Positions 52,662-59,937 of a DNA stretch of 64,000 nt are shown in pieces. Both the position numbers and the translations under genes were made by a program. This DNA is from Streptomyces canus (GTDB taxonomy: Bacteria > Actinomycetota > Actinomycetes > Streptomycetales > Streptomycetaceae). Each line of letters begins with the position of its first letter. The first letter of the stretch is position 1. The notes beneath the pieces were generated by a model. That model was not told where the DNA came from, did no database searches, and worked only from the letters and a program-made list of their open reading frames with translations. Location: positions 2,852,001 to 2,916,000 of the forward strand of contig NZ_JAUSWW010000001.1 of assembly GCF_030815415.1 (NCBI RefSeq), written 5' to 3'.

Positions 52662-53990
52662 TCAGCGCCCCTTGGAGGCAGGCTCCAGAATCGCCACGCA
52701 CTCCATGTGATGGGTCATCGGGAACAGATCGAACACCCGCAGCGACCGCACCCGGTACCCCCCGTCCCGGAAGTACCCCAGGTCCCGGGCCAGCGCCGCG
52801 GGATCGCACGCGACGTACGCGATCCGCCGCGCCCCCAGCGACGACATGTGCTCGACCGTCTTGCGCCCCGCCCCCGCGCGCGGCGGGTCCAGGACGATCA
52901 GATCGACCTCGGTGATCCCGGTGCGCGGGAGGACGGTCTCGACCTTGCCCTGTTCGATGCGGACGCGATCGAAGGCGGCGAGGTTGTGCCGGGCGTCCTC
53001 CACCGCGCGCTTGCCGGACTCGATGCCGAGGACGGCCCCCTTCTCACCGAGCCGGTCGGCGAGGGCGCCCGCGAACAGGCCGACGCCGCAGTACAGGTCC
53101 AGCGCCATGTCGCCCTTGCGCGGCAGCAGGCCCTGCATGACGGCCTTGACCAACGTGTCGGCGGCCATCGGGTGGACCTGCCAGAAGCCGCCGCTGCCCA
53201 CCCGGTGGGTACGGCCGTCGGCCCGCTCGCGCACGAAGGCGCGGCCGTGGACCCGGTGGATGCCGCCGTCGTGCTCCTCGACGCGCATCACGGAGACGGG
53301 CTTGTCGAGCTCCACGAGGGGAAGGCGGGCACCCGGACGGGGTTCCAGGATCACCATACGGTCCTGCGAACCCGTCGCGGCGATCGCCTCGACCGACGCC
53401 ATCCCGGACCAGTCACGGTCCTCGATGCCCAGCTCGCTGACGCCCGGCGCCGCGATCATGCAGTGCTCGACCGGCTCGACCTCGTGCGAGCGGTGGCGGC
53501 GTAGCCCCGCGTTGCCGTCGGCGTCCACCGCGTACTGCACCCGGGTCCGCCACTGCGGCACCTGGCCCGCCGGGAGCTTGTCGCCCTCGGCGGGCAGCAC
53601 GGTGCCGTCCCAGCCGGCCTCCTCGGGCGTGAGCCCCGCGAGCCGCTGCAACTGCTCGGCGACGACCTCGCCCTTGAGCCGGCGCTGGGCCCCGGGCTTG
53701 GCGTGCTGCCAGTCGCAGCCGCCGCAGCGGCCGGGCCCGGCGTAGGGACAGGGCGCCTCGATACGGTCCTTGGAGGCTTCCAGGACCTCGACGGCGTCCG
53801 CCCGCAGGAACCGGGCGCCCTCCTCGCCGTCGGTCACCCGGGCCACGACCCGCTCACCGGGAAGGGTGTGCCGGACGAACAGCACCTGGCCGTCGGACGT
53901 ACGGGCGATGCAGTGCCCGCCGTGCGCGACGGGGCCGACCTCGACCTCGTAGTCGACCCCCACCAGTGATTTCTTCGGTTCTGCCTGCAT
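52662..53990 (-). CDS. Class I SAM-dependent RNA methyltransferase, TrmA/RlmD-like
   Basis: A 442-residue RNA m5U methyltransferase-family protein. An N-terminal TRAM domain (about 8-65) has VEVGPVAHGGHCIAR. Cysteines in CPYAGPGRCGGCDWQH (about 82-97) form the [4Fe-4S] site found in RlmD-like members. The SAM motif is ALDLYCGVGLFAGALAD (about 292-308), followed by DLIVLDPPRAGAG, and the catalytic cysteine is in YVACDPAALARDL. The substrate may be tRNA or 23S rRNA U. It stands 81 nt downstream of the KimA-like permease on the same strand, an order conserved in Mycobacterium as I recall (Rv2689c-Rv2690c). Confidence 0.88.
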   Translation of the reverse strand: MQAEPKKSLVGVDYEVEVGPVAHGGHCIARTSDGQVLFVRHTLPGERVVARVTDGEEGARFLRADAVEVLEASKDRIEAPCPYAGPGRCGGCDWQHAKPGAQRRLKGEVVAEQLQRLAGLTPEEAGWDGTVLPAEGDKLPAGQVPQWRTRVQYAVDADGNAGLRRHRSHEVEPVEHCMIAAPGVSELGIEDRDWSGMASVEAIAATGSQDRMVILEPRPGARLPLVELDKPVSVMRVEEHDGGIHRVHGRAFVRERADGRTHRVGSGGFWQVHPMAADTLVKAVMQGLLPRKGDMALDLYCGVGLFAGALADRLGEKGAVLGIESGKRAVEDARHNLAAFDRVRIEQGKVETVLPRTGITEVDLIVLDPPRAGAGRKTVEHMSSLGARRIAYVACDPAALARDLGYFRDGGYRVRSLRVFDLFPMTHHMECVAILEPASKGR

Positions 53991-54071
53991 GGCGGGGAGA
54001 CTCCACAACGATCGAGTGAGGGATGGACCACGGGACCGGCCCACGGGATGGGCCGACAACAACCCACCACT

Positions 54072-56120
54072 CTACTTCGGCGTCGACGCCTCCTTCGCCC
54101 GCTCCTCCGCGGGCCCCCGCCGCACCGCGCCCGGCGCGTTCCAGTCCTGCCGCTTGCGGGCCCGCTTCTTCGCCGCCTCCGACGACTGCAACTGGTACGG
54201 CACCGAGGTCACCATGACCCCCGGCGTGAACAGCAGCCGGCCCTTGAGCCGCAGCGCGCTCTGGTTGTGCAGCAGATGCTCGTACCAGTGGCCGACCACG
54301 TACTCCGGGATGATCACGGACACCACGTCCCGCGGCGACTCCTTGCGCAGGCTCTTCACGTACTCGATGACCGGCCGCGTGATCTCGCGGTACGGCGAGT
54401 CCAGCACCTTCAGCGGTACGTCGATCCCGCGCCGCTCCCACTCCTCGCGCAGCGCCTTGGTCTCCGCCGGGTCGACGTTGACGCTCAGGGCTTCCAGCGT
54501 GTCCGAGCGCATCAGCTTGGCGTACGCCAGGGCTCGCAGCGTGGGGCGGTGGATCTTGGAGATGAGGACGACGGAGTGGACGCGGGACGGTCGTACGCTG
54601 TCGTCGCTCGGGCCCTCGGGGGCCGCGATCTCCTCGGCCACCCGGTCGTAGTGCTTACGGATCGCGGACATCGTCGCGTAGAAGATCACCATGCCGAGCA
54701 GGGCGACCCAGGCGCCGTGCGTGAACTTGGTGACCAGGACGACGACCAGCACCAGGCCGGTGAAGAAGGCACCGAAGGCGTTGATGGCCCGGGAGCGGAC
54801 CATGTGGCGGCGCTTGGCCCCGTCCTTCTCGGCGGCCAGGTGGCGGTTCCAGTGCCGGACCATGCCGGTCTGGCTCAGTGTGAAGGACACGAACACGCCG
54901 ACGATGTAGAGCTGGATCAGCCGCGTCGAGTCGGCGCCGTAGATCCACACCAGCAGTCCGGCGGCGCCGGCGAGCAGCACGATGCCGTTGGAGAAGGCGA
55001 GCCGGTCGCCGCGGGTGTGCAGCTGGCGCGGGAGGTAGCGGTCCTGGGCGAGGATCGAGCCGAGCAGCGGGAAGCCGTTGTACGCCGTGTTCGCGGCGAG
55101 GAACAGCACCAGCGCGGTGGCCGCGGCCAGGACGATGAACAGGAAGCTGCCCTTGCCGAAGACGGCCTCGGCGACCTGGGAGATCACCGGGTTCTGGACG
55201 TAGTCGGAGCCGATGGCGGCGCCGTCCTTCAGCAGGTCCACGGCCGGGTTCTCGGCCATGCGGACCTTCGTCACCATGGCCAGCGCGATGATGCCGCAGA
55301 ACATGGTGACGGCGAGCAGACCCATCGCCGCGAGCGTGGTCGCGGCGTTCTTCGACTTGGGCTTGCGGAAGGCCGGGACGCCGTTGGAGATCGCCTCGAC
55401 GCCGGTGAGGGCGGCACACCCGGAGGAGAAGGCGCGCAGCAGGAGGAAGACCAGGGCGAAGCCCGCCAGGCCCTGGTGTTCGGCCTTGATCTCGTACGAC
55501 GCCGTCGGCGCCCGCATGGTCTCGTCGAGGACCAGTCCGCGGAACGCCCCCCACGCGATCATGATGAAGACGCCCACGACGAAGACGTACGTCGGGATCG
55601 CGAACAGCGAGCCGGACTCCCTCACGCCCCGCAGGTTCATCAGGGTGAGCAGCACGATCACGGCGGTCGCGCAGAGCACCTTGTGCTCGACGACGAAGGG
55701 CACCGCGGAGCCGAGGTTCTCGATGCCGGAGGCGATCGAGACGGCCACGGTCAGGACGTAGTCGACGAGCAGGGCGCTGGCGACGGTGAGGCCGGCCTTG
55801 GGGCCGAGGTTGGTGTTGGCGACCTCGTAGTCACCGCCCCCGCTCGGGTAGGCGTGGACGTTCTGTCGATAGGAGGCGACCACCGTGAACATCAGCACGA
55901 CGACCGCGACGGCGATCCAGGGGCTGAAGTGGTAGGCCGACACACCCGCGATGGACAGGACCAGCAGGACCTCGCCAGGCGCGTACGCCACGGAGGACAG
56001 CGGGTCGGAGGCGAAGACGGGGAGGGCGATGCGCTTCGGCAGGAGCGTTTCCCCCAGCCGGTCACTGCGCAGTGCGCGCCCGATCAGAATCCGCTTGGGC
56101 ACGTCGGTCAGTTTGGACAC
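54072..56120 (-). CDS. APC family permease, KimA-like potassium transporter
   Basis: A 682-residue transporter with about twelve membrane helices (residues 30-455) and a cytoplasmic C-terminal domain of about 220 residues. The N-terminal motif LPVFASDPLSSVAYAPGEVL and SGGGDYEVANTNLGPKAGL, plus the TGVEAISNGVPAFRKPKSKNA loop, are typical of the KUP-related KimA branch. The C-terminal domain contains HSVVLISKIHRPTLRALAYA and resembles the c-di-AMP-controlled domain of KimA. The neighbouring TrkA and KdpDE genes support potassium as substrate; amino-acid transport is the alternative. The GTG 56120 start has little ribosome-site complementarity. Confidence 0.75.
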   Translation of the reverse strand: MSKLTDVPKRILIGRALRSDRLGETLLPKRIALPVFASDPLSSVAYAPGEVLLVLSIAGVSAYHFSPWIAVAVVVLMFTVVASYRQNVHAYPSGGGDYEVANTNLGPKAGLTVASALLVDYVLTVAVSIASGIENLGSAVPFVVEHKVLCATAVIVLLTLMNLRGVRESGSLFAIPTYVFVVGVFIMIAWGAFRGLVLDETMRAPTASYEIKAEHQGLAGFALVFLLLRAFSSGCAALTGVEAISNGVPAFRKPKSKNAATTLAAMGLLAVTMFCGIIALAMVTKVRMAENPAVDLLKDGAAIGSDYVQNPVISQVAEAVFGKGSFLFIVLAAATALVLFLAANTAYNGFPLLGSILAQDRYLPRQLHTRGDRLAFSNGIVLLAGAAGLLVWIYGADSTRLIQLYIVGVFVSFTLSQTGMVRHWNRHLAAEKDGAKRRHMVRSRAINAFGAFFTGLVLVVVLVTKFTHGAWVALLGMVIFYATMSAIRKHYDRVAEEIAAPEGPSDDSVRPSRVHSVVLISKIHRPTLRALAYAKLMRSDTLEALSVNVDPAETKALREEWERRGIDVPLKVLDSPYREITRPVIEYVKSLRKESPRDVVSVIIPEYVVGHWYEHLLHNQSALRLKGRLLFTPGVMVTSVPYQLQSSEAAKKRARKRQDWNAPGAVRRGPAEERAKEASTPK

Positions 56121-56304
56121 GACAGAACATCGTAGGCGTTCGAACGGGTGCCCAACCACTCGCCACCCCGCTTGTGCCCTCCGGGTGAAAACACGAGGCG
56201 CCCCGGCTGCGGATTCCGCAGGTGGCCGGATGCGCATGCCTATATGACAAAAACCCGTCTGTCGCCCGGGCAGTACCTGCCTCTCGCCGCCCCCTGGAGG
56301 TCCC

Positions 56305-56400
56305 ATGCACGCCACCGCGGAGCTGATCGGTGCCGCCGGCACCCTCGTCGGCCTCGGAATCCTGACCTTGGTGAGTGTCCGCAGCATCAGCCGCCGCTGA
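56305..56400 (+). CDS. 31-aa single-span membrane microprotein
   Basis: A 31-residue open frame, MHATAELIGAAGTLVGLGIL followed by TLVSVRSISRR, has a GGAGG ribosome site 4 nt before its ATG, one hydrophobic helix and a positively charged C terminus. It lies in the divergent gap between the KimA-like permease and the TrkA pair, 125 nt before the first TrkA gene. This is the layout of small regulatory subunits such as KdpF. Codon third positions are almost all G/C, as expected for a real gene. Function and expression are not known to me. Confidence 0.5.
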   Translation: MHATAELIGAAGTLVGLGILTLVSVRSISRR

Positions 56401-56525
56401 TCGTCCCGATCCCCGGGACAACCGTGCACAGGGGTGCCGCCGTCCCACCGTGCGTGTGTAGCTTGGGCGACGGTCTGAGACCCTGATGGGGCTGAGCAGT
56501 ATCTCTTGACACCGGAAGGACGGTC

Positions 56526-57197
56526 GTGCACATCGTCATCATGGGCTGCGGCAGAGTGGGTTCCGCTCTCGCCCAGACCCTGGAGCAACAGGGGCACACG
56601 GTCGCCGTGATCGACCAGGACCCCACCGCCTTCCGACGACTGGGCTCCGGGTTCGGAGGCCGGCGTGTCACCGGAGTCGGCTTCGACCAGGACACCCTGC
56701 GCGAGGCCGGCATCGAGGAGGCCGGTGCCTTCGCCGCCGTCTCCAGCGGTGACAACTCCAACATCATCGCCGCCCGGGTGGCCCGCGAGATGTTCGGCAT
56801 CGAGAACGTCGCGGCCCGGATCTACGACCCCCGCCGCGCCGAGGTCTACCAGCGTCTGGGCATCCCGACGGTGGCCACGGTCCGCTGGACGGCCGACCAG
56901 ATGCTGCGCCGGCTGCTGCCCTCGGGTGCCGAGCCGCTGTGGCGCGACCCCACCGGTGGCGTCCAACTGGCCGAGGTGCACACCTCCGCCTCCTGGGTGG
57001 GCCAGCGGATCAGCCGGCTCCAGGAGGAGACGGGCGTCCGCGTGGCGTTCCTGACCCGTCTCGGCGAGGCGATCCTGCCGAGCTCGCAGACGGTGTTGCA
57101 GGAGGGCGACCTGGTGCACGTGATGATGCGCACCGACGAGGTCGACAAGGTCGAGGCGTCCTTCGCCAAGGGCCCCGAGGAAGAAGGCGGTCACTGA
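56526..57197 (+). CDS. ceoB: TrkA family potassium uptake protein (first of pair)
   Basis: A 223-residue RCK protein. The Rossmann motif HIVIMGCGRVGSALAQTLEQ binds NAD(H) (residues 2-21), the acidic end of strand 2 is AVIDQD, and the C-terminal RCK_C part contains LAEVHTSASWVGQRISRLQEETGVRVAFL. It is a cytoplasmic gating subunit of Trk/Ktr-type potassium uptake. The GTG start is followed by a second trkA gene with TGATG overlap, equivalent to ceoB-ceoC of Mycobacterium. No TrkH/KtrB pore gene is in the window, so it may act with a distant pore or with the adjacent KimA-like permease. Confidence 0.88.
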   Translation: MHIVIMGCGRVGSALAQTLEQQGHTVAVIDQDPTAFRRLGSGFGGRRVTGVGFDQDTLREAGIEEAGAFAAVSSGDNSNIIAARVAREMFGIENVAARIYDPRRAEVYQRLGIPTVATVRWTADQMLRRLLPSGAEPLWRDPTGGVQLAEVHTSASWVGQRISRLQEETGVRVAFLTRLGEAILPSSQTVLQEGDLVHVMMRTDEVDKVEASFAKGPEEEGGH

Positions 57198-57874
57198 TGA
57201 GGGTCGCCATTGCCGGTGCCGGTGCGGTGGGCCGCTCGATCGCGGGCGAACTGCTGGAGAACGGCCACGAGGTCCTGCTCGTCGACAAGGCGCCGACCGC
57301 CATCTCGGTCGAGCGCGTCCCCCAGGCGGAGTGGCTGCTGGCCGACGCCTGCGAGATCACGTCCCTGGACGAGGCGGCGCTGCAGCGCTGCAACGTGGTG
57401 ATCGCCGCGACGGGCGACGACAAGGTGAACCTGGTCGTCTCGCTGCTCGCGAAGACGGAGTACGGCGTCCCGCGCGTCGTCGCCCGGGTGAACAACCCGA
57501 AGAACGAGTGGCTCTTCAACGAGTCCTGGGGCGTGGACGTCGCCGTCTCCACCCCGCGTCTGATGTCGGCCCTGGTCGAGGAGGCGGTGAGCGTCGGCGA
57601 TCTGGTCCGGCTGCTCCGCTTCAGCCACGGTGACGCCAACCTCGTCGAGCTGACCCTGCCCGAGGAGTCGGCCCTGGCCGGCACCCAGGTCGGCGACGTC
57701 GAGTGGCCGCAGGACACGTCCCTGGTGACGATCATCCGCGGCACCCGTGTCCTCACCCCGACCCCGGACGACTCCCTGGAGGCCGGCGACGAACTCCTCT
57801 TCGTGGCCGCTCCGGCCCGCGAGGAGCAGCTGGAGGACCTGCTGTCGGTGCGCCGCGAGGACACGACGAGCTGA
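57197..57874 (+). CDS. ceoC: TrkA family potassium uptake protein (second of pair)
   Basis: A 225-residue RCK protein with RVAIAGAGAVGRSIAGELLEN at the NAD site, EVLLVDKAP at strand 2 and a C-terminal RCK_C region (DANLVELTLPEESALAGTQV). Its ATG overlaps the stop of the first TrkA gene by one base. The two similar proteins probably form a hetero-oligomeric ring. Relatives bind c-di-AMP or nucleotides in RCK_C; binding here is inference. A long perfect hairpin follows the gene. Confidence 0.88.
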   Translation: MRVAIAGAGAVGRSIAGELLENGHEVLLVDKAPTAISVERVPQAEWLLADACEITSLDEAALQRCNVVIAATGDDKVNLVVSLLAKTEYGVPRVVARVNNPKNEWLFNESWGVDVAVSTPRLMSALVEEAVSVGDLVRLLRFSHGDANLVELTLPEESALAGTQVGDVEWPQDTSLVTIIRGTRVLTPTPDDSLEAGDELLFVAAPAREEQLEDLLSVRREDTTS

Positions 57875-57884
57875 CGTCGTCCGG

Positions 57885-57941
57885 CGTTACGACGAGGGAG
57901 GGCGCCCCGGGATTCCCGGGGCGCCCTCCCTCGTCGTAACG
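57885..57941. terminator. Perfect 27-bp inverted repeat, bidirectional terminator
   Basis: Two perfectly complementary 27-nt arms, starting CGTTACGACGAGGGAGGGCG and continuing CCCCGGG, flank a 3-nt ATT loop. It lies 10 nt after the trkA pair and 13 nt before the convergent DUF3159 gene end. Such an extensive perfect stem is the strongest terminator in the window. Confidence 0.8.
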
Positions 57942-57954
57942 GAAGTCCTCGAAA

Positions 57955-58716
57955 CTACGCGTCGCGCCGGTGCCGGGCGGCGCCGGTCGTCTCGCCGCGC
58001 TCCTCGGCCAGTGCCGCCTTGCGCTCTTCCTCCGCCTTCTCGGCCGCCTCCATCTCCGCGAACACGTCGATGGGCGCCGGGGCCTTCGCAAGGAAGACCC
58101 AGGTCAGCCAGACGGCGAGCAGGAAGGGCGGGATCTTCAGCCCGACCAGCACCCAGCCCAGCTGTGCCGTGTCGGCCCACCAGTACAGCGGGAAGAGGAT
58201 GGCGCACTTGGCGAGCAGGATCGCGCCCCACGCGTAACTGGCCTTGGCGTACGCCTTCTTGCGGCCCGGGTTGCGGGTGCGCCAGGAGAGGTTCTCCTTG
58301 AAGACCGGGCCGAGGATCAGACCGATCAGCGGGACCCCGCACAGCGTGGTGATGATGTAGGCCAGGCCCAGGCCCAGCGTGTAGAGCATGCCGGGCAGGT
58401 AGAAGTCCTTGGCGTTGCCCGTCATCATCGCGAAGACGACACCGAAGGCGACGCCGAAGACACCGCTGAAGGCGTGCTTGACGGTGTCCTTCGTCACCAG
58501 GCGGACCACGACCAGGATCAGCGACACCGCGAGCGCGGCGATCGCGGACATGTGGAGGTCCTTGTTGATCGTGTAGATCGTGACGAAGAGGAGGCCCGGC
58601 AGCACCGTCTCCACCATGCCCCGCAGGCCTCCGAAGGCCTCGAACAGCGCGGCCTCGGTCACCGCCCGGGCGTCGTGCTGCTCAGTGTCTTCCGTCGGCT
58701 TGTCGAGCGACGTCAC
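57955..58716 (-). CDS. DUF3159 family membrane protein
   Basis: A 253-residue membrane protein with about six helices between residues 35 and 215, including PGLLFVTIYTINKDLHMSAI, AFSGVFGVAFGVVFAMMTG and AYIITTLCGVPLIGLILGP. It matches DUF3159, an actinobacterial family that I remember beside TrkA genes (Rv2693c in Mycobacterium). The C terminus is a charged helix (EMEAAEKAEEERKAALAEER). The function is not known; the location suggests potassium or envelope homeostasis. The GTG start lies 3 nt from the OB-fold gene stop, so the two are one operon. Confidence 0.8.
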   Translation of the reverse strand: MTSLDKPTEDTEQHDARAVTEAALFEAFGGLRGMVETVLPGLLFVTIYTINKDLHMSAIAALAVSLILVVVRLVTKDTVKHAFSGVFGVAFGVVFAMMTGNAKDFYLPGMLYTLGLGLAYIITTLCGVPLIGLILGPVFKENLSWRTRNPGRKKAYAKASYAWGAILLAKCAILFPLYWWADTAQLGWVLVGLKIPPFLLAVWLTWVFLAKAPAPIDVFAEMEAAEKAEEERKAALAEERGETTGAARHRRDA

Positions 58717-58719
58717 CGG

Positions 58720-59118
58720 CTACTCCCTACCGAGGGGTCTCAGTTCGTATTTCGGGTTGAACAGCACCCGGCGGCCCCGGCTCATCGAGATCCGGCCCGA
58801 TGCGATCAGCTTGCGCCCCGGTTCGATCCCCACGATGGAGCGCCTGCCGAGCCACACCACGTCCAGTGCGGCGGAGCCGTCGAACAGCTCGGCCTCCAGC
58901 GCGGGGACACCGGCTCTGGGACGCAGCGTGACCGTGCGCAAGGTACCAGTAACGGTCACGATCTGTCGGTCGTGGCAGTCACCGATCTTGATGCAGCCTG
59001 CGGTCTCGGCGTCCTCCCGCAGCTCCTCCGACTCCAGGTCCTCCTGCGACGAGGAGAGCCTGTCGAGCATGCGCCGGAACCGGCCCACCGGCTTTTCGGA
59101 ACGCGGAACAGCACTCAT
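58720..59118 (-). CDS. OB-fold nucleic acid binding domain protein
   Basis: A 132-residue protein with an OB-fold (about 45-125): CHDRQIVTVTGTLRTVTLRPR, LEAELFDGSAALDVVWLGRR and ASGRISMSRGRRVLFNPKYEL. An N-terminal helix with RFRRMLDRLSSSQEDLESEEL precedes it. It matches the short actinobacterial OB-fold protein found with DUF3159 and TrkA (Rv2694c-like as I recall). It may bind nucleic acid or act as an assembly factor. It is the first gene of a two-gene unit with DUF3159. Confidence 0.8.
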   Translation of the reverse strand: MSAVPRSEKPVGRFRRMLDRLSSSQEDLESEELREDAETAGCIKIGDCHDRQIVTVTGTLRTVTLRPRAGVPALEAELFDGSAALDVVWLGRRSIVGIEPGRKLIASGRISMSRGRRVLFNPKYELRPLGRE

Positions 59119-59169
59119 ATGTGAAGCGTACCGGGGTGCACTGACACGTTCGTACCCGCAGTACTAGCC

Positions 59170-59290
59170 CTCGAACCGATAGCCCATCCCAGGCTCCGTG
59201 ATGCTGCATCCCCCGGGGGACAACCCCCGGACCCCCGGCCGCCCAGCAGCTCAGTTCTCGAACCGATAGCCCATCCCAGGCTCCGTGATG
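59170..59290. repeat. 34-bp direct repeats flanking 53 bp at the kdpE 3' end
   Basis: The same 34 bp occur at 59170-59203 and 59257-59290. The second copy encodes the last residues of KdpE (ITEPGMGYRFEN and stop), and the first encodes the same residues but ends ...YRFEG and stop. The 53 nt between contain a GC-rich block with CCCCCGGGGG and CCCCCGGACCCCCGG. An insertion with target duplication or a slipped 87-bp tandem duplication would each explain it. Confidence 0.8.
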
Positions 59291-59937
59291 AAGTGCCGGG
59301 GATGCGAGGGGTCCGCCTCCAGCTTTCTGCGCAGTTGGGCCATGTAGACCCGCAGGTAGTTCGTCTCGGTTCCGTACGAGGGCCCCCACACCTCCTGGAG
59401 CAGCTGTTTCTGGCTGACCAGACGGCCGGTGTTGCGCACCAGCACCTCCAGCAGGTGCCACTCCGTGGGGGTCAGTCGTACGTCCTTGCCGGCCCGGTTG
59501 ACCTTCTTCGCGGCGAGGTCGACGGTGAACTCCTCGGTCTCCACCGTCGTCACGTCGTCCTCGCCCGGTCCGACCGGCTCGGCCCGCCGGACCGCCGCCC
59601 GCAGCCGGGCCAGCAGCTCGTCCATGCCGAAGGGCTTGGTGACGTAGTCGTCGGCGCCCGCGTCGAGGGCCTCGACCTTCTCGTCGGAGGAGTGCCGGGC
59701 GGACAGCACCAGGATCGGCACCCGGGTCCAGCCGCGCAGGCCCCGGATCACCTCGACGCCGTCCATGTCGGGCAGGCCGAGGTCGAGGACGACCACGTCG
59801 GGGTGGCGGGCGGCGGCCAGCTCGAGGGCGGTGGCGCCGTCGTGGGCCGCGTCGACCTCGTACTTGCGGGCCTTGAGGTTGATCACGAGGGCGCGCACGA
59901 TCTGCGGCTCGTCTTCGATCACGAGCACCCGGGTCAT
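59251..59937 (-). CDS. kdpE: KdpE-like response regulator
   Basis: A 228-residue OmpR/PhoB-type regulator. The receiver has the acidic pocket (IEDE), the phosphorylated D52 in VVVLDLGLPDMDG, the conserved Ser/Thr in VPILVLSAR and the lysine in DDYVTKPFGMDEL. The C-terminal winged helix has LTPTEWHLLEVLVRN and TNYLRVYMAQLRRKLE. ATG 59937 overlaps the kdpD stop (ATGA). It should respond to potassium limitation together with KdpD. No kdpFABC genes are adjacent, so its targets may include the KimA/Trk genes here or a distant kdp operon. Confidence 0.92.
   Translation of the reverse strand: MTRVLVIEDEPQIVRALVINLKARKYEVDAAHDGATALELAAARHPDVVVLDLGLPDMDGVEVIRGLRGWTRVPILVLSARHSSDEKVEALDAGADDYVTKPFGMDELLARLRAAVRRAEPVGPGEDDVTTVETEEFTVDLAAKKVNRAGKDVRLTPTEWHLLEVLVRNTGRLVSQKQLLQEVWGPSYGTETNYLRVYMAQLRRKLEADPSHPRHFITEPGMGYRFEN

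Noticed and set aside
56121..56304. Possible c-di-AMP (ydaO-type) riboswitch in the permease leader
   Set aside because: The leader lacks the conserved ydaO core and pseudoknot-forming helices as far as I can see; only an AT-rich promoter-like patch (TATATGACAAAAACCC) is visible.
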